Part shown: piece after piece, positions 51,304 to 60,574 of the stretch | Position numbering within the stretch: the first letter of the stretch is position 1 | Layout of the letters: every line of letters begins with the position of its first letter | DNA from: Oleiagrimonas sp963747595 | GTDB taxonomy: Bacteria; Pseudomonadota; Gammaproteobacteria; Xanthomonadales; Rhodanobacteraceae | Direction: 5' to 3' | Length of the DNA: 64,000 nucleotides | Assembly (NCBI GenBank): GCA_963747595.1 | Contig: CAVVFO010000003.1 | Span: 248,001-312,000, forward strand | Notes under the pieces: generated by a model | Seen by the model: only the letters and a program-made list of their open reading frames with translations | Told to the model about the DNA's origin: nothing | The model's database searches: none | Translations under genes and position numbers: made by a program

Positions 51304-53658
51304 ATGCGCATCCGTGGGCGCGTGGGCCTGCTGATTGCGTGGCTGCTGGTGCTGGCAGGGCTGGGCCTGTACGTGCAGCGAAATCTCAGTATCACTACCG
51401 ACCTGCGCAGTTTCATGCCCCCGCCCACCACGGCCGACCAGCGCCTGCTGATGGACCAGATCGGCAAGGGCCCGGGCTCGCACCTTCTGCTGGTGGCCAT
51501 CAGTGGCACGGACAGTGCCACGTTGACCGGTTTGAGCCATGGCCTGGCCGCATCGTTGCGCACGGACCATGCGTTCACGCAGGTGGTCAATGGCGATTTC
51601 GATATCAACCGTCTGGATCCGGCCTGGTTGCCGTATCGCTACCTGCTGTCGCCGACGTTGGACCACCACCGCCTGGATGCAGCCTACCTGCATGACCAGT
51701 TGCAGCAACGCCTGCAGGACCTGGCCTCGCCCGCCGGTGGCATGCTGCAAACCTGGCTGCCACGCGATCCCACACTGGAAGTGCTGAAGCTGGCGCAGCG
51801 CTGGACCCCACCCGACGCCCCGCCCACTCGCGACGGTGTCTGGTTCGATCATGCAAATGAGGCACTGCTGCTGGTGCAGACGCGCGCTGCAGGTTTCGAC
51901 CCCGGGGCACAGCGCCGTACCATCGATGCGCTGAAAGCGCACTTTCAGGCGCTACCGCATAGCGGCCGGGCCACGCTCACGCTGAGCGGCCCGGGGTATT
52001 TCAGCGTGGTGGTCAACCGGCGCACGCATCACGAGGTGGACTGGATCGGGCGCATCTCCACCATTGGGTTCATCCTGCTGATGCTGTTGGCCTACCGCAG
52101 CCCCACGGCGCTGGTTCTGGGGGGGCTGCCGATTGCCAGCGGCGCGCTGGCCGGGCTCACCGCGCTGATTCTGTTGTTCCCGCAAGTCCATGGCATCACG
52201 CTGGCATTCGGCTTCACGCTGCTGGGCGTGGCGCAGGAATATCCCATCCGCCTGCTCAGCCATCGTCGCGCCGGCGCCTCTGCCGTGGCCAGCGTGCGCG
52301 GCTTGTGGCCGTTGCTGCTGACCGCCATTGCCTCGGCCTGCATCGCCTATCTGGCCTTCTATGCGTCCGGCGTGCCGGGTCTGCAGCAGTTGGCGGTTTT
52401 CACCATCAGCGGTCTGCTGGCGGCGGGCCTGACCACGCGCTATCTGTTGCCGCACACGCTACCGACCCGTTTCGTCGATATTGCCGACACCCGCGGTCTG
52501 GCGCGGTTCCGGCGGTTCCTGGATGCGTTGCCGCGGCCGCGCTGGATTCCGTTGCTGGTGGCGGTCGCCGCGGTTCTCATGCTGTGGCTGGCGCCGGGAC
52601 GCTTCTGGCAGAACAATCTGGCCGCGCTGACGCCGTTGCCGAAGAAGTTGATGGCCACCGACGCCCGCCTGCGCAAGGCCCTGGGCGCGCCGGACGTGCG
52701 CTACATGCTGCTGCTGAAGGCGCGCAGTGCCGAAGGCGTGATTCGACTGTCCGAACGGATGCAACCCACGCTGCAGCATCTGGTGGCGCAACATGCGCTG
52801 GATGGCATCGAGCTGCCGTCGCGCTACCTGCCGTCGACCGCGACGCAGCGTGTGCGGCAGGAAAAATTACCGGACCAGCCCACGCTCGAAAGCGCCCTCG
52901 CCCAGGCCGCGGCTGGCATGCCATTCCGCAAGGGCCTGTTCAAGCCGTTTTTAAAGGACGTGCAAACCGCCCGCACGCTGCCGCTGTTGACGCCCCAGCG
53001 CTTCGAGCACTCGCCCGTGGGACAGCGCCTGGCGTCGATGCTGGTCAAACGTCCATCCGGTGACACGCAGACGGGAACTACCTGGCTGGGTCTGGCGACG
53101 CTGACCGGTGTGCACGATCCCGGCGCACTGGCGGCGCTGTCACAATCCACCGGCGGCAGGGTGCGCCTGCTGGATCTGAAAAGCGCCTCCGAATCGCTGG
53201 TGGCCTCCTATCGCTCGCGCATCCTGAAGGCGTTGGGCGTGGCCACCCTGTTGCTGATCCTCACCATTAGTCTGGCGCTGCGCAGCCTGCGCCGCGCCTG
53301 GCACGTGCTGGCGCCGATGACACTGGCCACGTTCCTGGTGCTGGCGGTGGAGCGCGTGGCCGGCCTCGAGATTTCGCTGTTCCATCTGGTGGCGCTGATC
53401 CTGGCGGCGGGGCTGGGCCTGCACTACGCGCTGTTCTTCGAGCGCGAGACCGGCGATGCGGCCGAGCAGCGCCGGACCCTGCATGCCACGGTGGTCTGCG
53501 TGCTCTCCGCGCTGCTGGTATTCGGCATGCTGGCCTGGTCCTCCATCCCGGTGCTGCGGGCCATTGGCCTTACCGTGAGTCTGGGCGTGGCGTTCCACTT
53601 CTGCCTCTCGATCCTGATGGCGCCGCATGCGAGACATGACGATGCTGCCCAAGAGTGA
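51304..53658 (+). CDS. MMPL/RND-family exporter of the aryl-polyene cluster
   Basis: 784 residues in two homologous halves. Each half has one helix, a large periplasmic loop, then five helices. The first half shows VDWIGRISTIGFILLMLLAY and the second ILKALGVATLLLILTISL with FHLVALILAAGLGLHYALFF. It belongs to the MMPL family with the closest resemblance to the xanthomonadin exporter. It probably extracts the pigment lipid from the inner membrane. The downstream dehydratase begins before its stop. Confidence 0.9.
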   Translation: MRIRGRVGLLIAWLLVLAGLGLYVQRNLSITTDLRSFMPPPTTADQRLLMDQIGKGPGSHLLLVAISGTDSATLTGLSHGLAASLRTDHAFTQVVNGDFDINRLDPAWLPYRYLLSPTLDHHRLDAAYLHDQLQQRLQDLASPAGGMLQTWLPRDPTLEVLKLAQRWTPPDAPPTRDGVWFDHANEALLLVQTRAAGFDPGAQRRTIDALKAHFQALPHSGRATLTLSGPGYFSVVVNRRTHHEVDWIGRISTIGFILLMLLAYRSPTALVLGGLPIASGALAGLTALILLFPQVHGITLAFGFTLLGVAQEYPIRLLSHRRAGASAVASVRGLWPLLLTAIASACIAYLAFYASGVPGLQQLAVFTISGLLAAGLTTRYLLPHTLPTRFVDIADTRGLARFRRFLDALPRPRWIPLLVAVAAVLMLWLAPGRFWQNNLAALTPLPKKLMATDARLRKALGAPDVRYMLLLKARSAEGVIRLSERMQPTLQHLVAQHALDGIELPSRYLPSTATQRVRQEKLPDQPTLESALAQAAAGMPFRKGLFKPFLKDVQTARTLPLLTPQRFEHSPVGQRLASMLVKRPSGDTQTGTTWLGLATLTGVHDPGALAALSQSTGGRVRLLDLKSASESLVASYRSRILKALGVATLLLILTISLALRSLRRAWHVLAPMTLATFLVLAVERVAGLEISLFHLVALILAAGLGLHYALFFERETGDAAEQRRTLHATVVCVLSALLVFGMLAWSSIPVLRAIGLTVSLGVAFHFCLSILMAPHARHDDAAQE

Positions 53659-54073
53659 TTGGAAACACCTGATCCCGCATGCCGGCAGCATGTGCCTGCT
53701 GGACGCGGTGGCCGATTGGGACCATACGCAGATCCACGCCACCAGCAGCGGTCATCGTGATCCGTCCCATCCGTTGCGCCGCGACGGCCACCTGCATGCG
53801 ATCCATCTGGCCGAATACGGCGCCCAGGCGACCGCTGTCCACGGTGCACTGCGCGCCCGCGCCGGCGGCTTCGACACACCGAAACCCGGCCTGCTGGTGA
53901 CATTGCGCGACCTGCGTCTGGCGCGTGAATATGTGGAGGACCTGACGGGCGATCTGCACATTCACGCGCAATGCCTCTTCGCCGATGATCGTGGCGCACA
54001 GTACAGTTTTCGTGTCCTGCATGGAGATGATCTCCTGGTCCATGGCCGGTGCGCCGTCATCCACCCCGGGTAG
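53642..54073 (+). CDS. second hotdog 3-hydroxyacyl-ACP dehydratase (ApeP type)
   Basis: About 143 residues. LIPHAGSMCLLDAVADWD resembles the ApeP/FabZ-like PHRPPM motif, and the His-containing helix RDGHLHAIHLAEYGAQATAVHG is typical. Starts at 53627, 53636 and 53642 are in frame and all overlap the MMPL stop (53658); I prefer 53642 because GAG lies eight bases upstream. With the hotdog protein at 49434 it would supply two dehydratases for polyene building. Confidence 0.82.
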   Translation: MLPKSDWKHLIPHAGSMCLLDAVADWDHTQIHATSSGHRDPSHPLRRDGHLHAIHLAEYGAQATAVHGALRARAGGFDTPKPGLLVTLRDLRLAREYVEDLTGDLHIHAQCLFADDRGAQYSFRVLHGDDLLVHGRCAVIHPG

Positions 54074-54156
54074 AACGTCAGGGACGTTTTCGACGCGGCT
54101 GCGGGAAGACGGCCGTGCCAGTGCATTAGACTTCCGGTCTTTGCGCGGGAATCGAG

Positions 54157-54897
54157 ATGATGGACGCAGATGCACAGGCGAAGCGCGCGCTGGTGACCGG
54201 CGGCAGTGGTGACATCGGCAGCGCCATCTGCACGGCACTGGCGCGGGGGGGGTACCGGGTGATCGTGCATGCCAACAACAACCTGCAGCGTGCGCAATCG
54301 GTGGTCGAGACTGTTCAGCGCGCACACGGGCAGGCGCAGGCGCTGGCGTTCGATGTCACCGATGCCGCCGCCAGTGCCGCGGCCATCGAGGCCCTGTTGG
54401 CCGACGGCCCCATCCATGCGGTGGTCAGCAATGCCGGCGTGCACGACGATGCCCCCATGGCCGGCATGCGCGAAGCGCAGTGGCAACGGGTGATCGATGT
54501 GTCGCTGCATGGATTCTTCCACGTGGTGCAGCCGCTGCTGCTGCCGATGGCACGGGCACGATTTGGCCGCGTGGTCGCGGTGGGCTCGGTGGCCGGCGTG
54601 CTGGGCAACCGCGGCCAGACCAACTACGCGGCGGCGAAGGCCGGCCTGCATGGCGCGGTGAAATCGCTGGCGCGCGAGATGGGGTCGCGTGGCATCACCG
54701 CCAACGTGGTGGCGCCCGGCGTGATCACGGGGCGCATGGCCGAAGCGCAATTTTCTCCCGAGCAGATCAAGGCGCTGGTGCCGGCGGGGCGGGCCGGGCA
54801 GCCCGACGAAGTGGCGGCGCTGGTGGCGTTCCTGTGTGCCGATGCGGCCGGCTACGTCAACGGCCAGGTCATCGGGGTCAACGGCGGCATGGGCTGA
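54157..54897 (+). CDS. 3-ketoacyl-ACP reductase, FabG-like SDR
   Basis: 246 residues. The Rossmann motif is VTGGSGDIGSAIC, followed by NAG (VVSNAGVHDD), the catalytic Ser in GSVAGVLGNRGQ, and YAAAKAG giving Tyr and Lys. The C-terminus has the FabG pattern ADAAGYVNGQVIGVNGGMG. It reduces the 3-keto intermediates in polyene extension. It is the last gene of the rightward block; the convergent halogenase ends 15 bases later. Confidence 0.9.
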   Translation: MMDADAQAKRALVTGGSGDIGSAICTALARGGYRVIVHANNNLQRAQSVVETVQRAHGQAQALAFDVTDAAASAAAIEALLADGPIHAVVSNAGVHDDAPMAGMREAQWQRVIDVSLHGFFHVVQPLLLPMARARFGRVVAVGSVAGVLGNRGQTNYAAAKAGLHGAVKSLAREMGSRGITANVVAPGVITGRMAEAQFSPEQIKALVPAGRAGQPDEVAALVAFLCADAAGYVNGQVIGVNGGMG

Positions 54898-54912
54898 CCC
54901 ATATCACGCGCA

Positions 54913-56505
54913 TCAGGCGGCCGTGCGGAACAGCTCCGGCGGGCGACGCATCGAGCGGCCGCTGGCGAAGGCGCGCAACGCCGCATCCGAGGCCCCGGCC
55001 TGGCGGGCAATGGCATCGGCCAGGGCATCCAGAAGATCGACATGTTCGCCAATGCGTTCCCGCATGCCGGCATCGCTGAGGCGATCGTGCAGGCCGCGGT
55101 TGAGTTCGGCGAACCAGGGCAGGTCGCACTGGTCCAGCATGGCCGGCGGATTGCGCCCGTCGCTGGCCGCGTGCCAGCGCGTGAACAGTGTCTGCATGCG
55201 TGCGTTCAACGCTTGTGCCCGTTCCAGTTGCGGCCGCACCGCGCCCAACAGCGAGAGGTCGGTCAGGCGCTGCTGGAACACCAGCTGGCAGAGAATGCCC
55301 CAGTAATAGGCGTAGTCCCAGATCACCTTGACGGGCAGCACCTGCGCGTCACCCATCAGTGCGTACTGGCCGCGATACAGGCTCAGTGTGTTGCTGAAAA
55401 ACGATTGCAGCAGCTGTTCGTAGATGTGCGCGTGCGGTCCCAGATGGCGGCCGGCGCGGTCGTGGCCGATCATGTCCACAATGTAGGTGTTGACGATGGC
55501 GATGAAGTCCGTGCCCGGCGAGTAGAACGGATCCAGGAACGCGCCGGCCTCGCCGGTGATGGCCCAGCGATCGGCGCTGAAATGCTGCGCGCAGCCGTGC
55601 GAATAGTTGCGCAGGAAGGCGAAATCCAGCAGCGAGGCTCGACGTGCGGCCACTTCGCGTGCCAGCAGCGGCTGACGTGTCCCCAGCCAGTCGAGCAGCC
55701 CGTCGAAGCGGCGCATGGAGTCGAATGGATGCATGTTGGCATCGCTGACCACGCCCACCGAATGCGCGCCCGAGGCCAGCGGAATCAGCCAGGCCCAATA
55801 GCCGGGACCACACAGATGGTTGGTGGAGCGCCAGCGCTCCGGCGGCGAGCACTCGGCCTGCCAGCCATGCGGGCCGCACCACTCATCCACCGGCAGCTGT
55901 TCGCCCAGACGGAACCACGCGGCGTTGCCCGCATGGCCGTTGTCGCGGGTCAGATCGAAGCGCCGCCGCAGCAGCGCGGCGCGACCGGAGGCATCCAGCA
56001 GCCAGCGCGCCTGGATGGCGTGCTCGCCCTGCGCATCGCGCCAGCGGACCTGGTGCGCCGCGCCGTCGGTCCCCATCTCGATGCCGCTGATGCTGGCCCC
56101 GTGGTGAAAGGTGATGCCGCGGCGTTGCGCTTCCCGGGCCATGAAGGTTTCCAGGATGCCGCGATCGAGCTGGTAGCTCGGCGTGGGCAGCACCTGGGTG
56201 ACCCCCAGTTCGGTGACCGCGCCCAGATCCGGTCGGCTGTCGGAAAAGAAGAAGCGGAAGCCGAACTTGTGGATATGCGCCTGCTCGAGATGGTCGCGCA
56301 GGCCCAGCGTCTCGGCCAGATAATGCGCGCCGATCTCGACCACCGATTCGCCCACCTTGTGGGCGGCATCCGGTAACGGGTGCGAGCGGCGTTCCAGTAC
56401 GGTGATGTGCATGTCCGCGAAGGCGCCGCGCAGCTGCAGCGCCAAGGCCAGACCGGCCAGGCCGCCGCCCATGATGACGGCATCGTGCGATGCTTGCGTG
56501 GTCAT
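54913..56505 (-). CDS. flavin-dependent halogenase of the aryl-polyene cluster
   Basis: 530 residues. The FAD-binding GGGLAGLA is near residue 13, and KVGES (residues 50-54) carries the catalytic lysine position of flavin halogenases. WAWLIP (residues 237-242) matches the halogenase signature WxWxIP. A second FAD motif is WAITGEAGAFLDPFYSPG. These together separate halogenases from ordinary monooxygenases. Xanthomonadins are brominated aryl polyenes, so this gene is the likely source of the halogen. AAGAG lies upstream of the ATG. Confidence 0.88.
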   Translation of the reverse strand: MTTQASHDAVIMGGGLAGLALALQLRGAFADMHITVLERRSHPLPDAAHKVGESVVEIGAHYLAETLGLRDHLEQAHIHKFGFRFFFSDSRPDLGAVTELGVTQVLPTPSYQLDRGILETFMAREAQRRGITFHHGASISGIEMGTDGAAHQVRWRDAQGEHAIQARWLLDASGRAALLRRRFDLTRDNGHAGNAAWFRLGEQLPVDEWCGPHGWQAECSPPERWRSTNHLCGPGYWAWLIPLASGAHSVGVVSDANMHPFDSMRRFDGLLDWLGTRQPLLAREVAARRASLLDFAFLRNYSHGCAQHFSADRWAITGEAGAFLDPFYSPGTDFIAIVNTYIVDMIGHDRAGRHLGPHAHIYEQLLQSFFSNTLSLYRGQYALMGDAQVLPVKVIWDYAYYWGILCQLVFQQRLTDLSLLGAVRPQLERAQALNARMQTLFTRWHAASDGRNPPAMLDQCDLPWFAELNRGLHDRLSDAGMRERIGEHVDLLDALADAIARQAGASDAALRAFASGRSMRRPPELFRTAA

Positions 56506-56761
56506 TGCGGTAGCTCTTGCGTCGGCGTGACGGGGGGACGCGGCAGCGGCTCAACTGGTTGTTGCGTGGCGTGCGCGCCAGTGTACCGCTTCGCTGCATG
56601 TACGCCATGCAGAGCCAGGCACGCGGGCCACGGCCACCGCATTGCAGCGCTTGTCCGGGAGCTGCCCGCGCCGGGCAAACCCCCTTTTTTCCTGGATTCA
56701 GGCACCTTGCAGCCGAACAGCAAACGGCGAGGGCAATGATTTGAGCGGGTGAGGCGGCGCA

Positions 56762-57583
56762 CTATGAATCGGCAATCGCCTGCCGTGGATGGACGGCCGC
56801 GGCATCGGCTTCGTGGGGATCGATCAGCACCGGTGGCTCGCGCAGCATGCGGCGGTAGTTGGAGACGATGCGGCCGGAGGTGAGCACCCGGCCAACCACA
56901 TGTGCCGCGATGCGTACGAAATCCGGCAGAGGGCGAAAATAGCTGCCGCGGAATTCGGTCTTGTAGCGCGACTCGATGGGCACGGCGACCACGCGGGTGC
57001 CGCCGCGTGCGGCAGTGATGAGTACATCGGCTTCGAACACGAACCCCTGCGCCTGTGTATCGGCTAGCTCCAGCGCGCGGCGTGGATACAGGCGCTGGCC
57101 GCTTTGCGAATCGATGAGCTGCTGGCCACAGGCCCAGGCGATGCCCCAGTCGGCGAAGTTGTTGGCGCGGCGCCGATAGGCAGGCTGGCGCTGGCGCTGC
57201 TTGACGCGCGCCGCAATCACGATGTGCTGTGGATAGTGCTGTGCCGCCGCGAGCATGCGCGGGATGTCGCCGGCACTGTGCTGGCCATCACCGTCCATGG
57301 TCACCACGGCGTCGAAGCCGCGGGCCAGGGCTTCGCGAAAGCCGGTACGCAGTGCTTCGCCCTTGCCGCGCCGTTCATGATGGCGCAGCAGTGTCACCGG
57401 CAACGCGCCGACGATCTGCGCTGTGCCGTCGTCGGAACCGTCGTCGACCACCAGCACCGGTGCGCCCAGCTGCAGCGCTTCGGACAGGATGCCGCCAATG
57501 GCCTGCGCTTCATTGAGGCAGGGAACCAGCACGCACCAGCGCATCCTGTCCTCGCGCCTATTGTCATCTGCCCGGTCATGCAT
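56762..57583 (-). CDS. glycosyltransferase family 2 (dolichyl-phosphate-mannose synthase-like)
   Basis: 273 residues. VLVPCLNEAQAIGGIL, VLVVDDGSDDGT (nucleotide), TMDGDGQHSAGDIPRML (DxD-like metal site) and the later DSQSGQRLYPRRAL are GT2 hallmarks. The start at 57583 is fixed by GGAGG nine bases upstream and overlaps the previous gene by eight bases. It could glycosylate the polyene lipid, as similar enzymes do in aryl-polyene clusters. No membrane helix is clear. Confidence 0.88.
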   Translation of the reverse strand: MHDRADDNRREDRMRWCVLVPCLNEAQAIGGILSEALQLGAPVLVVDDGSDDGTAQIVGALPVTLLRHHERRGKGEALRTGFREALARGFDAVVTMDGDGQHSAGDIPRMLAAAQHYPQHIVIAARVKQRQRQPAYRRRANNFADWGIAWACGQQLIDSQSGQRLYPRRALELADTQAQGFVFEADVLITAARGGTRVVAVPIESRYKTEFRGSYFRPLPDFVRIAAHVVGRVLTSGRIVSNYRRMLREPPVLIDPHEADAAAVHPRQAIADS

Positions 57584-58400
57584 CGGGCGATACCTCCGTG
57601 GTCTGGATTTTCAGTCCCAGTCCCGGCGCCACTGCCAGGCGCAGCGCCATCCCCGGCGGGCCGGCCAGGGCTTCCAGCAGCGCCGCCGCTGCGCCGCATG
57701 CGTTGCTGGCATCGATGGCCGCCAGGCAGGGATGCTGCGGCGAGCTGGAACCGGCCGCGGGCGCCAGCTCCAGCTGCAGTCCGATGCGGGTGGCCGCCGT
57801 GGGTGCCGGTGCCAGGACCATGGCGCAGGCAAACCGCGAGGTCGACTCGATCTGCTCGCCCAGCGGGCCGGTGCCCGGCACGTCATACGCCGCCAGAAGC
57901 ACCGGCCGCTCGTCGGCCAGCGCCAGGGTCGCGGCTTCCAGCAGGCCGCTGCCAAAGCTGTCGCTCCAGGCGCTCAGGGCGGTGGACGCAGCGTGGCAGC
58001 CGGTGGCGATGGTCCAGTAGCCGGCAGCCGCGTTGTGCACGGAATTGTGGAAGCGGGTGGGTGACAGCTCCCGCGGCGATTCGGCGAGGGTGCGACACAT
58101 GTAATCCATGATCGGCGCGTCGCCATGCGCACTGACAAACACGCTGGGCAGATCGGCTGCGTGGCGGTCGCTCATGGCCACCGCCTGGGCCGCTGCTTCC
58201 AGCGCCAGCAGCACGCTGCCCGGCGCGCGCCGCCGCTCGCCGGAGGCCAGCACCTTGGCCGGAGGGCGTGCCGGAGCAGATGGCGACGGCATCGGGGATT
58301 CCGCGTCCGTGGCCAGGCGTGCCTGGAGCGCGGACCAGTCGGCGATGCCGTCGGCCCAGACGCCGATGCCTTCCACCCAGATATCCAGCGTCTCGCTCAT
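57576..58400 (-). CDS. chain-length-factor-like ketosynthase partner
   Basis: 274 residues, thiolase-like fold. It has no catalytic cysteine at the nucleophile position; the corresponding region reads SVHNAAAGYWTIATGCHAAS. Length and the SPTRFHNSVHN motif match the beta-ketoacyl synthase-like chain length factor of aryl-polyene systems. It would form a heterodimer with the full ketosynthase encoded directly upstream; the genes overlap as ATGA, and GGGAG lies six bases before its start. Confidence 0.85.
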   Translation of the reverse strand: MSETLDIWVEGIGVWADGIADWSALQARLATDAESPMPSPSAPARPPAKVLASGERRRAPGSVLLALEAAAQAVAMSDRHAADLPSVFVSAHGDAPIMDYMCRTLAESPRELSPTRFHNSVHNAAAGYWTIATGCHAASTALSAWSDSFGSGLLEAATLALADERPVLLAAYDVPGTGPLGEQIESTSRFACAMVLAPAPTAATRIGLQLELAPAAGSSSPQHPCLAAIDASNACGAAAALLEALAGPPGMALRLAVAPGLGLKIQTTEVSPDA

Positions 58401-59599
58401 GCGCCGCTCCCGGCCCGTGCAAACGCCAGACAGGCATTGTTGCCGCCGAAACCGAACGAGTTGCTGAGGGCCACGTCGAAAGCGGCCGGCATGCTTTCCA
58501 GGGCGATTTGCGGCGCACATGTGGGATCGGGATTGCTGCAGCCCAGGTTGCCCGGAATCAGGCGTTGCTCCAGCGCCAGCAGGGCCATGTTTGCCTCCAC
58601 GACACCCGCTGCTCCCAGCGTGTGTCCGGTATAGCCCTTGGTGGAGCTCATCCGCGTGGTGGCCGGGAACAGGCGTGCAACCAGCGTTCCCTCCACGGCA
58701 TCATTCTTGGGCGTGGCGGTGCCGTGCATGTTGATATACCCCACGTCGGTGGGGGCGAGATCGGCGCGTTGCAGTGTCTGGCGCAGCGCCAGTTCCGCGC
58801 CCAGCCCTTGCGGATGGGGGGTGGACATGTGGTGGGCGTCGCTGGATTCGCCATAGCCGATCAGCCGCGGCGCGGTGGGCGCCATGCCCACGCGCTCGAG
58901 CAGCGCGAAGCCGGCGGCCTCGCCGAGCGAGATGCCGCTGCGGTCCTGGTCGAACGGACGACACGGCCGCGGCGAAACCAGCTCCAGGGAATTGAAGCCG
59001 TACAGCACGCTGTCGCACAGGGTGTCGCAACCGCCGATCAGCGCAGCGTCGATCAGGCCCAGGCGCAACATGCGTTCGGCGCTGGCGAAGATCTTGGCGC
59101 TGGACGAGCAGGCCGTGGAGACGGTCAGGCATGGACCGCGAATGGTCAGCACGTCGCTGAGGAACGCGCCCAGCGAATGGATGGAGTGGATTCCCGGGCG
59201 ACGCAGGTCGTCGGGCAGGCGGTCACCGTCGAGGCGGCGATACCCTTCCTCGCTGGCGCCGATGCCGCCCGTGGAGGTTCCTGCCAGCACTGCGACCCGG
59301 TCGTTGCCGTAACGGGCCACTGCAGCGGCGACCCGGTCGAGGAGGTCATCCTCCTGCAATGCCATCCACGCCAGGCGATTGTTGCGGCAGTCCCAGTCGG
59401 CCTGCTGCGCTGGCAGCGTCACCGATTCGACACCGGGCACACGGCCGATGAAGCAATCCAGCGGTTCGCGGGTGAAGTCGTTGCGCGTCAGTCCGCCACG
59501 CATGGTGTTCAGGGCGGCAGCGTGCGCGGCGCGGCCGCACCCCACGGCGGAGGTGGTGGTGAAGGCGGTGATGGCAACGGGGGACATGGCATGCGGCAT
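58397..59599 (-). CDS. beta-ketoacyl-ACP synthase (FabF-like) of the aryl-polyene cluster
   Basis: 400 residues. The catalytic triad is complete: Cys164 in VSTACSSSAK, His292 in MHGTATPKND and His326 in GYTGHTLGAAG. The C-terminal SNSFGFGGNNACLAF is the FabF signature. It catalyses condensation with malonyl-ACP in polyene growth. An alternative ATG at 59587 would remove four residues. It is divergent from the YdcF gene and is the first gene of the leftward block. Confidence 0.93.
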   Translation of the reverse strand: MPHAMSPVAITAFTTTSAVGCGRAAHAAALNTMRGGLTRNDFTREPLDCFIGRVPGVESVTLPAQQADWDCRNNRLAWMALQEDDLLDRVAAAVARYGNDRVAVLAGTSTGGIGASEEGYRRLDGDRLPDDLRRPGIHSIHSLGAFLSDVLTIRGPCLTVSTACSSSAKIFASAERMLRLGLIDAALIGGCDTLCDSVLYGFNSLELVSPRPCRPFDQDRSGISLGEAAGFALLERVGMAPTAPRLIGYGESSDAHHMSTPHPQGLGAELALRQTLQRADLAPTDVGYINMHGTATPKNDAVEGTLVARLFPATTRMSSTKGYTGHTLGAAGVVEANMALLALEQRLIPGNLGCSNPDPTCAPQIALESMPAAFDVALSNSFGFGGNNACLAFARAGSGA

Positions 59600-59754
59600 C
59601 CGCTGAGCGTAGCCGACGACCTGCGCCGTGCCTAGTCGTGCACTAGAGTATGCGCAATTGCGGTTCAGCGGCTGTCGGCAGGAGGCGTGCTGGCCATTGC
59701 AAGTGGGCTGCTGATTTACGCAGACTTGTCTGTCCCTCATCGATCTCCGCCGCC

Positions 59755-60459
59755 ATGCATGCACTGCTCGATTTGTTTCGTCGTGGCCCCTGGCGCTATG
59801 TGCGTGATCGCGATGTGCTGCATTCGCTGGCCGTGACCCTGGCGGCCCTGCTGCTCACCTGTGGCCTGCTGTGGCTGGTGTATCTGCGGCGCGTGTGGCG
59901 GATGGCCGCGCGCAGCCCGAGCCAACCTGCACAGCGGGGCGTGGTGCTGGTTTTCGGTTGCCGCTTGCGCAACGGTCTTCCCAAGGCGGATTACCGTCAT
60001 CGCCTGCGCCGGTGTGCGCACATCATGCGTGCCGGTCTGGCCAGACGGGTGGTGCTGCTCGGCGGCGCCAGCAGCGGCAGCGGCAGCACCACCGAATCGG
60101 CGGCCGGTGCGCGTTGGCTGCGCACGCACGGGCCGCTGCCTGACGATGTCGAGCTGATCCTGGAGCAGACCTCCATCGATTCGCTGGAGAATCTGCGTCA
60201 TGCGCGCATCGTGCTGAATGCCGATCCGTTGCCGCCGGTGGTGCTGGTCAGCAGCCGTTACCACCTGGCACGGTGCCAGCTGCTGGCACGGTGTCTGGGA
60301 TTCGAGGGCCGGCCGGTGGGCGCCGAACCGCGGATGCCGCGGCACCCCGCTTACATGCTGCGCATATTGATGGAGGCGGGGTACCTGATGTGGATCGATA
60401 TCGGCCTGCGCTGGGCGCGCTTGATCGGTCACCGGCGGATGCTGTCACGGATGCGTTGA
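59755..60459 (+). CDS. YdcF-like DUF218 membrane-anchored protein
   Basis: 234 residues. One N-terminal membrane helix (VLHSLAVTLAALLLTCGLLW) is followed by a DUF218 domain: VVLVFGCRLRNGLPKADYRHRL, VVLLGGASSGSG, ESAAGARWLRTHG, LEQTSIDSLENLRHARIVL and VLVSSRYHLARC. DUF218 proteins (YdcF, SanA, ElyC) act in envelope biogenesis and bind SAM or a polyprenyl substrate. The ATG at 59755 follows the last stop-to-start span with a sensible hydrophobic N-terminus. Confidence 0.85.
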   Translation: MHALLDLFRRGPWRYVRDRDVLHSLAVTLAALLLTCGLLWLVYLRRVWRMAARSPSQPAQRGVVLVFGCRLRNGLPKADYRHRLRRCAHIMRAGLARRVVLLGGASSGSGSTTESAAGARWLRTHGPLPDDVELILEQTSIDSLENLRHARIVLNADPLPPVVLVSSRYHLARCQLLARCLGFEGRPVGAEPRMPRHPAYMLRILMEAGYLMWIDIGLRWARLIGHRRMLSRMR

Positions 60460-60574
60460 CCCACGGTTGGCTTCGGGGTTGTTACCATGTTCAGGTGACA
60501 GTGACATGCGCTGTCGCATCCGGTCGGCTGGACGCGCATGCCGATTCCGTCTCACGCATCCGGGTACGCGTTCC

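Noticed and set aside
51952..52455. Gln/Arg-rich open frame opposite the MMPL gene
   Set aside because: Low-complexity antisense shadow, no start signal.
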